In this document: one piece after another, positions 1 through 6,153 of the stretch | Layout of the letters: every line of letters begins with the position of its first letter | Numbering within the stretch: the stretch's first letter is position 1 | Source of the DNA: an uncultured Prevotellaceae bacterium | Lineage (GTDB): Bacteria; Bacteroidota; Bacteroidia; Bacteroidales; Bacteroidaceae | Length of the DNA stretch: 55,792 bases | NCBI GenBank assembly: GCA_900315105.1 | Contig: OMXX01000029.1 | Location: 1 to 55,792 of the forward strand | Direction of reading: 5' to 3' | The notes under the pieces: generated by a model | What the model was told of the DNA's origin: nothing | What the model saw: only the letters and a program-made list of their open reading frames with translations | The model's database searches: none | Program-made: the position numbers and the translations under genes

Positions 1-267
1 TCAACATTTCCCAGTACTGGTAGTCAACCTTTTCTGTATGGGTAGCCAAATGTTAAAAATCTAAGCCTGAAAAGAGTCAACCTTTTTTAGGAAAAGACAT
101 ATTCAGGATGTATATTGTGTTGCAGTGTTGCAGTGTTGCAGTTCAAAAAATGGTTGTATGAAAGTATGAAATGAACTCTATATCTATATATATATAGATA
201 TAGAACTATTTTTTGCGTATGGGAAAGGCTTCTTGAGAACTGCAACACTGCAACACTGCAACACAAT
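1..267. repeat. Inverted-repeat element A with 8-nt-periodic arms and AT palindrome
   Basis: Positions 114-144 and 237-267 are perfect 31-nt reverse complements. Each arm contains three tandem copies of the octamer TGTTGCAG or its complement. Between them, 177-204 is a perfect 28-bp AT-rich palindrome. Upstream, 76-110 contains TCAACCTTTTTT and TTCAGGATGTAT, which resemble sequence upstream of the element at 45044-45442. No protein-coding gene is supported here. Function unknown; a mobile non-autonomous element or a structured DNA/RNA site are both possible. Confidence 0.8.
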
Positions 268-378
268 GTTGTCGTTTAACAGATTTCGGTGGAAAGTTTT
301 TACTCCCTTTTCCTTCAGTGGTGAAAAAAAAATCAAAAAAAGTTGACAAAAAATTCGTGAACCGCAATGACAATGTTG

Positions 379-386
379 TACCTTTG
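379..386 (+). promoter_or_regulatory. Bacteroidetes -7 box (TACCTTTG)
   Basis: TACCTTTG matches TAnnTTTG. It is followed directly by CACTC, the start of the structured leader. The -33 element is degenerate. Confidence 0.65.
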
Positions 387-473
387 CACTCGAAAGATTG
401 AACACGCACCGGCTTGCAACCGACGTTCGACATCTTTCGAGTCTGAGATGCTGTGCACGTTATTACTCGGGAA
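387..473 (+). ncRNA. Structured 5' leader, copy 1
   Basis: The transcript would start near CACTCGAAAGAT (387-396 region), whose reverse complement ATCTTTCGAG lies at 431-440 and closes a long stem. Inside is a smaller hairpin with GACGTTCGAC. After the stem come GTGCACGTT and TTACTCGGGAAAT. The order of parts (TTTGCACTC, GAAA stem, GACG, then CACGTT and a second ACTC-like box) is shared with leaders at 18936, 43988 and, on the minus strand, 29014. Whether it is a cis-regulator or the 5' part of an RNA of its own is open. Seen directly: stems and shared blocks. Inferred: RNA function. Confidence 0.55.
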
Positions 474-560
474 ATGAGAAAGAAGCGACCTCTCCCGCAA
501 ATTCCCTTCAAAGTCCCAATCCGGATGAGACTCTTGAAGAAGAAAACAGAGGTAGAATGA
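474..560 (+). CDS. Possible 28-aa basic peptide
   Basis: ATG at 474 opens a 28-codon frame ending TGA at 558-560. The peptide starts MRKKRPLPQIPF and is very rich in Lys and Arg. It begins right after the structured leader and behind a good -7 box, and its stop overlaps the start of the next mini-ORF (ATGA, 557-560), as in translationally coupled genes. I do not recognise the peptide. It is too short for any family call and could be chance; the promoter, leader and overlap are the only support. Confidence 0.35.
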   Translation: MRKKRPLPQIPFKVPIRMRLLKKKTEVE

Positions 561-628
561 AACGGCAAAAGACTCACATTCGTTCTTTGACAGACTTACA
601 TACCCCAAATAGCAGTCCTATTTGTTAG
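557..628 (+). CDS. Possible 23-aa peptide coupled to the preceding mini-ORF
   Basis: ATG at 557 overlaps the TGA of the upstream mini-ORF and runs 23 codons to TAG at 626-628. The peptide begins MKRQKTHIRSL and ends in Cys. The same frame is open upstream to a TTG near 398, but that would put the start inside the leader stem, so the ATG is preferred. A short AAATAG/CTATTT hairpin (606-622) overlaps the 3' end. Not recognised; low confidence that it is translated. Confidence 0.3.
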   Translation: MKRQKTHIRSLTDLHTPNSSPIC

Positions 629-640
629 TAACGCAATTCG

Positions 641-656
641 TCGAATTCACGTTAAT
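641..656. repeat. Intergenic motif GTTAACGTGAATTCGA-like
   Basis: TCGAATTCACGTTAAT is the complement of a 16-20 nt motif also present at 15036-15053 and 55633-55650, with weaker matches at 5288-5300 and 35767-35780. All are intergenic. Confidence 0.55.
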
Positions 657-677
657 CCATGATAATTCTGGAATGAA

Positions 678-717
678 ATTGTCCACTGCCCTAAGATGTA
701 CTCAGAACAGTGGACAA
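678..717. repeat. Inverted repeat TTGTCCACTG / CAGTGGACAA
   Basis: About ten paired bases flank a 19-nt loop between the converging small transcripts. On the plus strand it is followed by A rather than T residues, so it is not an obvious plus-strand terminator. It lies just beyond the minus-strand small-RNA terminator. Confidence 0.6.
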
Positions 718-789
718 AAAAAAATTGATTGTCTCACGACAACCAATCTTTATTAACCTTAATAATCTAATACCATGAAAAACACGATG
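717..789 (-). ncRNA. Putative small RNA, family copy 1, with own promoter and terminator
   Basis: Reading the minus strand, a TATCTTTG box (790-797) is followed by a short RNA whose 5' segment is identical to one at 39798-39833 (44 identical bases including the box). It ends in a hairpin (724-733 pairing with 738-748, GTGA loop, two G-U pairs) and eight U residues. No ORF of useful length is present. The layout of promoter, conserved 5' part and intrinsic terminator points to an independent RNA of about 70 nt. Family identity unknown to me; a known Bacteroidales RNA family is possible. Confidence 0.65.
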
Positions 790-797
790 CAAAGATA
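790..797 (-). promoter_or_regulatory. Bacteroidetes -7 box (TATCTTTG)
   Basis: Minus-strand TATCTTTG directly before the putative small RNA ending at 717. Confidence 0.7.
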
Positions 798-853
798 CGA
801 TTTCTTTTTCGTACTTGCAAGAGTTTTATATATTTTTTATCTAAAATTTCACA

Positions 854-1477
854 TTAATTAAACGTTTTGCCGTCCCATTTAAGGTTCGTTTTCAAAACCA
901 AGGGTAAAAAAGCCTTTTTTTCGTCAGAACTCATCAATGGCATTGAATACTCAACATTCAGTTGTTTTGTGTTTTTCTTGTCAATGCTTGCCAATACCAT
1001 CTTGATTTCCTGAGTTTGGCATATTTCCTCAAAACGAGCCTCGGAGATGCTGTCAGGTCGTGCAAGCTTCGCCTTGTCTGTGAGGTTAAGTGTGGAGAGC
1101 AAAGACCAGTTCCTATCGTAGATCTTCACGTTACTCTCCCCTTCTGGAGCCTTGTATGTGGAAACAACGCAGAAAACAGAATCGTTATCAGCAGGAAGAA
1201 TGGCATATTCCAGAGTAAGGGTATTTGACGGATGAAATACAATAAGCTCAGGACTGAGATGCGTAATACTTACATTTCCGCCATATAAGATGCTCATGTA
1301 GCTACAAGTGTCCTTTGACGGATCAGCACTCAAAATTATAGCCTCTCTATCAAGTTTCTTCATATAAGGCATAATACTGTCTGGCGTATCAACGAAAAAG
1401 CGTTGAAGCCCCTGCCCTTGTGAACTAATTGCGATTGCCGCAAGAACTATTATAGAAAAAAATTTTTTCATTCTCAT
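854..1477 (-). CDS. DUF3256 family exported protein
   Basis: 207 residues with an N-terminal signal peptide (MRMKKFFSIIVLAAIAISSQ). The body matches my recollection of the DUF3256 family, found in Bacteroidales and of unknown function: a conserved FVDTPDSIMPYM-type opening and a C-terminal block with KTNLKWDGKTF. It probably acts in the periplasm. The start could be the Met at 1477 or the one two codons later; either keeps the signal peptide. It is divergent from the TPR gene across 75 bp, so the two may share a control region. The family call rests on sequence recollection without a search. Confidence 0.75.
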   Translation of the reverse strand: MRMKKFFSIIVLAAIAISSQGQGLQRFFVDTPDSIMPYMKKLDREAIILSADPSKDTCSYMSILYGGNVSITHLSPELIVFHPSNTLTLEYAILPADNDSVFCVVSTYKAPEGESNVKIYDRNWSLLSTLNLTDKAKLARPDSISEARFEEICQTQEIKMVLASIDKKNTKQLNVEYSMPLMSSDEKKAFLPLVLKTNLKWDGKTFN

Positions 1478-1552
1478 ATAATATTTTTCTGTTTTTTATG
1501 TCATTTTTATGAGGAACAACTACCTTATGCATACGAAATCAACTATTAGGTA

Positions 1553-2221
1553 ATGAAAAAAGTAGCATTATTCATATTCCTTGCTCTTTCTACCCTATCA
1601 TCTGTAAATGCGCAGGTAAGAGAGTCGGAGAAACTTGGGAAGGCGATAGAATACTTTGGCGGACAGAAGTACCACGAGGCCCTTATTCTCTTTGAGGGCT
1701 TAGCAAAGAAGTATCGTCTCAATCCTCGTTTCTATGCCTATATGGGCGTATGCTATTTCAAGGAACAGGACTATCGTCATGCTGCAGAGATACTTGACAG
1801 TATAATTCCTCATTTAGAGCCGTTTCCGCCACATGAGAGAGGTGTTTGCTACTATTCATGTGCAGAGAGCCATTTCCTAATAGGCGACTACCCCACTGCC
1901 CTATCCTATTACGAGATGTCTATTCCCGTTGCCAACGAATGCGAGAAAGGCGATATCTATTACCGCATGGGATGCTGCGGAATGATGATGCAGTCTGATT
2001 CTATCCAGATAGAGAACTTTCGGCAAGCCAAGTCGTGGTTTGAGAAAGCCGACATGAGTATTCCAGAAACCAGAGCACGCAGGAAACAGACGGAGGTCAT
2101 GCTGCGAGCATTACTCGTAACGCATGGATTGAGCGGGACGGATATGACTGGCAAGGAAACTCGGGATGATCAAGACCAGCACACTGACAAGCAGAGTGGC
2201 GATATTGACAAGAAGGAATAG
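1553..2221 (+). CDS. Exported tetratricopeptide-repeat protein
   Basis: 222 residues. A signal peptide (MKKVALFIFLALSTLSSVNAQ) is followed by TPR-like helices: blocks such as KAIEYFGGQKYHEALILFE, YAYMGVCYFKEQDYRHAAEIL and SHFLIGDYPTALSYYE, roughly residues 30-165. It is probably a periplasmic protein-interaction scaffold; partner unknown. The last 37 residues are low complexity (rich in D, K, T, Q) and are encoded in 111 bp that also encode, on the other strand, the C-terminus of the permease. That tail is probably not conserved. No downstream partner is evident because the next gene converges on it. Confidence 0.8.
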   Translation: MKKVALFIFLALSTLSSVNAQVRESEKLGKAIEYFGGQKYHEALILFEGLAKKYRLNPRFYAYMGVCYFKEQDYRHAAEILDSIIPHLEPFPPHERGVCYYSCAESHFLIGDYPTALSYYEMSIPVANECEKGDIYYRMGCCGMMMQSDSIQIENFRQAKSWFEKADMSIPETRARRKQTEVMLRALLVTHGLSGTDMTGKETRDDQDQHTDKQSGDIDKKE

Positions 2222-3358
2222 CGGAACATTTATTTCCACAGGAGCCTCTGCAACATAGTAGATAGCAGGATCAAGTTTCACAATACCAGTATAATGCTGT
2301 ATGAGGCATATTCCTATTCCGAGAATATTTCCGATAATCATACCCTTGCCGATGATGAATATAGCAAACCAAAGGAATGTATGTCGTACCATACCATTCC
2401 TTGCTCCTAATGCTTTCAGGACACCTATCATCTGCACACGCTCAAGTATGATAATGAGGAGTCCGCTTATCATCGTAAATCCAGTTACGCATACCATCAA
2501 AGCAAGGATAATCCATACATTAAGGTCAAGAAGCTCAAGCCATGAGAATATCTGCGGATTCAATTCCTCTACAGTAGCAGAACAATAGGTCTCACCATAG
2601 GCATCCAAATGCTTGTTTACTTTCTTGGTAACAGAATGAAGAACCTTGTCAAGCTGATCATACTGCTTAATCGACAACTCTGCACCTGTAGTCTGATCTG
2701 TCTCCCAGCCATTGAGTTTTACCACGCTGTAAAGATCGGCAAAGCACATTGTCTCATCGTACTTGGAAAGATTTGTCTGATAAACGCCACTCACCGTGTA
2801 TTTTCTCATGCGGACATCCCCTCCAGTCATGAAATATCCATAAACCTTTGAACCTGCATGGAGATTCAGTTTATCAGACATTATTTTTGAAACGAGTATC
2901 TTATTCCCGCTCTTTTCACTAGAAAATTTAGGGATGCTGCCCTCCACCATATTGCGTGACAGGAATGCGGTATCAAACTCTTCCCCTACCCCTTTAAATG
3001 CAACACCGAGGAAATCAGAGTCTGTTTTCAGGATGCCTTGCGTCATTGCATATCTCTGCACATGCTTCACACCGTCTATACGCTTCAGAACGGTCATCAT
3101 AGAGTCGTTCAACTGTATAGGCTTCATATCAGCCGTCTGCAAAGTAAAGAAATTGGCAACAGTTATATCACTGCCGAATCCTACGACCTTGTCACGAATA
3201 GTGTGCTTGAAGCCAAGTACAACAGCAACAGAGACAAGCATCACAGCAAGACCGAGAGCCACACCTACTGTGGCAATACGAATAGCAGGGCGACTGACTT
3301 TCTGTCCGTCGCCCTCACCATTGTATATCTTCTTCGCTATGAATAAAGGGAAGTTCAT
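2111..3358 (-). CDS. LolC/LolE-like ABC transporter permease (FtsX fold)
   Basis: 415 residues with the layout of the lipoprotein-releasing permeases: one N-terminal membrane segment (about 27-50, VGVALGLAVMLVSVAVVLGF), a long periplasmic domain (about 55-270), then three membrane segments (about 278-300, 325-350, 378-405) with an FtsX-type domain. LERVQMIGVLKALGARNG is the cytoplasmic loop that contacts the ATPase in this family. It probably moves lipoproteins or related substrates from the inner membrane. No ATPase gene is present in the window. It sits 43 bp downstream of the aminotransferase gene and is probably co-transcribed with it. Its 3' end overlaps the convergent TPR gene by 111 bp. 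Confidence 0.88.
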   Translation of the reverse strand: MNFPLFIAKKIYNGEGDGQKVSRPAIRIATVGVALGLAVMLVSVAVVLGFKHTIRDKVVGFGSDITVANFFTLQTADMKPIQLNDSMMTVLKRIDGVKHVQRYAMTQGILKTDSDFLGVAFKGVGEEFDTAFLSRNMVEGSIPKFSSEKSGNKILVSKIMSDKLNLHAGSKVYGYFMTGGDVRMRKYTVSGVYQTNLSKYDETMCFADLYSVVKLNGWETDQTTGAELSIKQYDQLDKVLHSVTKKVNKHLDAYGETYCSATVEELNPQIFSWLELLDLNVWIILALMVCVTGFTMISGLLIIILERVQMIGVLKALGARNGMVRHTFLWFAIFIIGKGMIIGNILGIGICLIQHYTGIVKLDPAIYYVAEAPVEINVPLFLLVNIATLLVSVLVLIIPSFLASHIRPAQSMRYE

Positions 3359-3401
3359 AATATATTAATCCCTACTCTTTACACTTATCTACTTTCTTAC
3401 T

Positions 3402-4610
3402 TTACGCTTCTTCATCCACTCTTCCAGGATATGCCTCGAGAGCCTTACGAAGAACAACAAGGGCACGCTCAAGGTCTTCTTTCTTAAGCACGTATGCAAT
3501 ACGAACCTGATTGATGCCTGCACCCGGTGTAGTATAGAAACCTGCAGCAGGAGCCATCATAACAGTCTCGCCTTCGTACTCGAATTTCTCGAGACACCAA
3601 CGGCAGAATTTCTCCGAGTCATCAACAGGCAGCTTAGCAACAGTATAGAATGCGCCCATAGGTATAGGTGAATATACACCAGGAATACGGTTAAGTCCGT
3701 CAATAAGAACCTTACGACGCTCAACGTATTCATCATATACATCACGATAGTATTCCTCAGGAGCATCGAGTGATGCCTCTGCCACAATCTGTCCGATAAG
3801 AGGCGGTGAAAGACGAGCCTGACAGAACTTCATCACAGCTGCACGCACGTCCTTATTCTTTGTGATAAGGGCACCTACACGGATTCCGCACTCAGAGTAT
3901 CTCTTTGAAACAGAGTCGATAAGGATTACGTTCTGTTCTATTCCCTCAAGATGACACGCAGAGATATAAGGAGAACCTGTGTAGATATATTCGCGATATA
4001 CCTCGTCAGAGAAGAGATAAAGGTCGTATTTCTTCACGAGGTCACGAATCTGGTTCATCTCGCGGCGTGTATAGAGATAACCCGTCGGATTGTTCGGGTT
4101 ACAGATCATGATTGCACGTGTACGGGAATTGATAAGTTCCTCAAACTTCTCTACCTTTGGAAGCGAGAAACCCTCATCTATAGTTGTAGCAATAGTACGT
4201 ATCTTTGCACCTGCAGAGATTGCAAATGCCATGTAGTTTGCGTATGCAGGCTCCGGAACGATGATCTCATCACCCGGGTTGAGACAAGCCATGAAAGAGA
4301 ACAACACAGCCTCAGAACCTCCACTTGTGATGATAATATCATCGGCAGAGACCTTGATGTTGTATTTCTCGTAATAGCCTACAAGTTTTTCGCGATATGA
4401 CTGGTAGCCCTGTGAAGGGGAATATTCAAGAATAGTGCGGTCAATATTCTTCAAAGCATCAAGTCCCACCTTTGGAGTAGGCAGGTCAGGCTGTCCGATA
4501 TTCAGATGGTAAACTTTTGTACCGCGTTTCTTTGCTGCGACAGCAAGAGGTGCAAGTTTCCTGATTGGAGACTCTGGCATCTCATGTCCGCGAACCGATA
4601 TTTTTGGCAT
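3402..4610 (-). CDS. PLP-dependent aminotransferase, class I/II
   Basis: 402 residues, fold type I. The PLP lysine is in DSVSKRYSE (about Lys236). NPNNPTGY (about 171-178) and SDEVYREY (about 201-208) are the cofactor-binding blocks, and GGSEAVLF (about 97-104) binds the phosphate. The C-terminal arginine region (NQVRIAYV) fits substrate carboxylate binding. It is an aspartate aminotransferase-like enzyme; exact substrate uncertain. A clear minus-strand promoter box lies at 4640-4647, 30 bp before the ATG, and the permease gene follows closely. Confidence 0.88.
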   Translation of the reverse strand: MPKISVRGHEMPESPIRKLAPLAVAAKKRGTKVYHLNIGQPDLPTPKVGLDALKNIDRTILEYSPSQGYQSYREKLVGYYEKYNIKVSADDIIITSGGSEAVLFSFMACLNPGDEIIVPEPAYANYMAFAISAGAKIRTIATTIDEGFSLPKVEKFEELINSRTRAIMICNPNNPTGYLYTRREMNQIRDLVKKYDLYLFSDEVYREYIYTGSPYISACHLEGIEQNVILIDSVSKRYSECGIRVGALITKNKDVRAAVMKFCQARLSPPLIGQIVAEASLDAPEEYYRDVYDEYVERRKVLIDGLNRIPGVYSPIPMGAFYTVAKLPVDDSEKFCRWCLEKFEYEGETVMMAPAAGFYTTPGAGINQVRIAYVLKKEDLERALVVLRKALEAYPGRVDEEA

Positions 4611-4639
4611 TTTTTAATTAATTATTATAAATTTATGTG

Positions 4640-4647
4640 CAAAGGTA
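4640..4647 (-). promoter_or_regulatory. Bacteroidetes -7 box (TACCTTTG)
   Basis: Minus-strand TACCTTTG followed by CAC, 30 bp before the aminotransferase start. Likely drives aminotransferase and permease. Confidence 0.7.
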
Positions 4648-4741
4648 CAGAAATCCCCCCGTTTATCAAAATAATCTTTGCTAAAAATCATCATAAAATA
4701 TAATATAATGTAAAATTCTTCGGAATTACGGGAAAATTTCG

Positions 4742-4749
4742 TAATTTTG
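4742..4749 (+). promoter_or_regulatory. Bacteroidetes -7 box (TAATTTTG)
   Basis: TAATTTTG followed by CATTC, 35 bp before the DUF4494 start. Confidence 0.65.
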
Positions 4750-4783
4750 CATTCACAAGTTTATAAAAAAATAAAAGTAAAAA

Positions 4784-5287
4784 ATGAAATCAATAACATC
4801 ACAATGGTACGAGGTAAAGGTGCGTTACGACAAGATGACTGATGACGGCACCCCAAAGCCAATAACAGAACAGTATGTAGTCGATGCCCTTACTTTCACA
4901 GAGGCAGAAAGTATTATAACCGAAGAGATGTCGGTCTATATCTCTGGCGAATTCAACATTAACGGCATTAAGCCCGCACCATACAAGGAGATATTTTTCT
5001 CTGAACTTAACAGCGACGATCGTTGGTTCAAGGCAAAGCTCCAGTTTATCACTTTCGATGAAAAGACACAGAAGGAAAAGCGTTCTGCAGTAAACTATCT
5101 CGTTCAGGCTCATACCTTGCCACAGGCAGTAAAATATATCGGCGATGTAATGGGACAGACAATGATTGATTACGTAATCTCAAACATTGCCGAGACAAAT
5201 ATCCTCGATGTTTTCCAGCATAACGACCAAAAAGCAAGCAAAGAGCCAGACGCTAAGCCGGAGTACGAAGAAAATACTAATGTATAA
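4784..5287 (+). CDS. DUF4494 domain-containing protein
   Basis: 167 residues, cytosolic, no signal peptide. The body (about 5-145) matches DUF4494, a Bacteroidetes family of unknown function; typical parts are the SQWYEVKVRYDK opening, TFTEAE and the AKLQFITFDEK block followed by NYLVQA. The charged C-terminal tail (about 146-167) looks disordered. It is followed by yggS after 194 bp that contain a short 11-nt repeat array, an arrangement compatible with loose co-expression. The family call is from recollection. Confidence 0.8.
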   Translation: MKSITSQWYEVKVRYDKMTDDGTPKPITEQYVVDALTFTEAESIITEEMSVYISGEFNINGIKPAPYKEIFFSELNSDDRWFKAKLQFITFDEKTQKEKRSAVNYLVQAHTLPQAVKYIGDVMGQTMIDYVISNIAETNILDVFQHNDQKASKEPDAKPEYEENTNV

Positions 5288-5338
5288 TTAACGTGAATCC
5301 AATAATTTTACGTTAAGAAAAAGCAACTACAATTCAAG

Positions 5339-5371
5339 TCCGTTTCAAATCCGTTCCAGGTCCGATTCTGT
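5339..5371. repeat. Short 11-nt-period repeat array
   Basis: Three units, TCCGTTTCAAA, TCCGTTCCAGG and TCCGATTCTGT, each exactly 11 nt. The same unit type (TCCGTTnnnAG) builds the arrays at 33690-33766 and 44780-44823. Confidence 0.7.
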
Positions 5372-5481
5372 TCCAATCGAGAATTGAAAATATATTGTAT
5401 CTGAAAACCAGACAAGTTGGGTATATCGGAACTAGAACTAAAAAGTATTTGGAAATTCGTAATTTGTAATTACACAAAAGA

Positions 5482-6153
5482 ATGTATCCAGTAAAAGAAA
5501 ACCTCCTGAAGGTGAAGCAAAGCCTACACGAAGGCATCGAACTCGTAGCAGTCAGTAAGTTTCATCCGAAGGAATACATAGAAGAGGCATACGCAGCCGG
5601 TCAGCGTATCTTCGGAGAAAGCCGTGAACAGGAGCTCAAGCAGAAGCATCAAGAGCTACCGCAGGACATAAAGTGGCATTTCATCGGTCATTTACAGACC
5701 AACAAGGTGAAATACATCGTTCCTTACGTCTCAATGATCGAAGCTGTTGATTCAATTCGTCTTCTGCGCGAAATAGAGAAACAGGCTGCAAAGGTTGAGC
5801 GCGTGATAGATGTTCTTCTCGAACTCCATATCGCTGACGAGGAGACAAAGAGCGGCATGGAACTTGAAGAATGCCGTGAATTGCTTGCCGAAGGTGAATG
5901 GAAGACAATGCCACACATCCGCATACGTGGTATAATGATGATGGCAAGTAATGTGGACGATGGAAACCAGATACGTCAGGAATTCATCACCGCTGCTGAT
6001 TTCTTCGATGAAGTAAAGGCAAAATACTTTGCCGACAATGACGAATTCTCTGTGCGTTCCTACGGTATGAGCGGCGACTATATGATAGCACAGGAATGTC
6101 GTAGTACAATGGTGAGAATAGGTACAACAATCTTTGGTCCGAGAGTCTATTGA
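5482..6153 (+). CDS. yggS: YggS-family pyridoxal-phosphate homeostasis protein
   Basis: 223 residues, an alanine-racemase-like single-domain barrel (fold type III) that binds PLP but has no known catalytic reaction. It buffers PLP levels. The PLP lysine is Lys26 in VAVSKFHP. FGESREQE, WHFIGHLQTNK, the MSGDY motif and the C-terminal VRIGTTIFGPR are the usual family blocks. Length is normal. Its 3' end overlaps the proposed TTG start of the tamB-like gene by 20 bp. Confidence 0.92.
   Translation: MYPVKENLLKVKQSLHEGIELVAVSKFHPKEYIEEAYAAGQRIFGESREQELKQKHQELPQDIKWHFIGHLQTNKVKYIVPYVSMIEAVDSIRLLREIEKQAAKVERVIDVLLELHIADEETKSGMELEECRELLAEGEWKTMPHIRIRGIMMMASNVDDGNQIRQEFITAADFFDEVKAKYFADNDEFSVRSYGMSGDYMIAQECRSTMVRIGTTIFGPRVY

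Noticed and set aside
398..628. 76-codon plus-strand frame from TTG
   Set aside because: Its first half runs through the leader stem; the ATG at 557 in the same frame is a better, though still weak, start.
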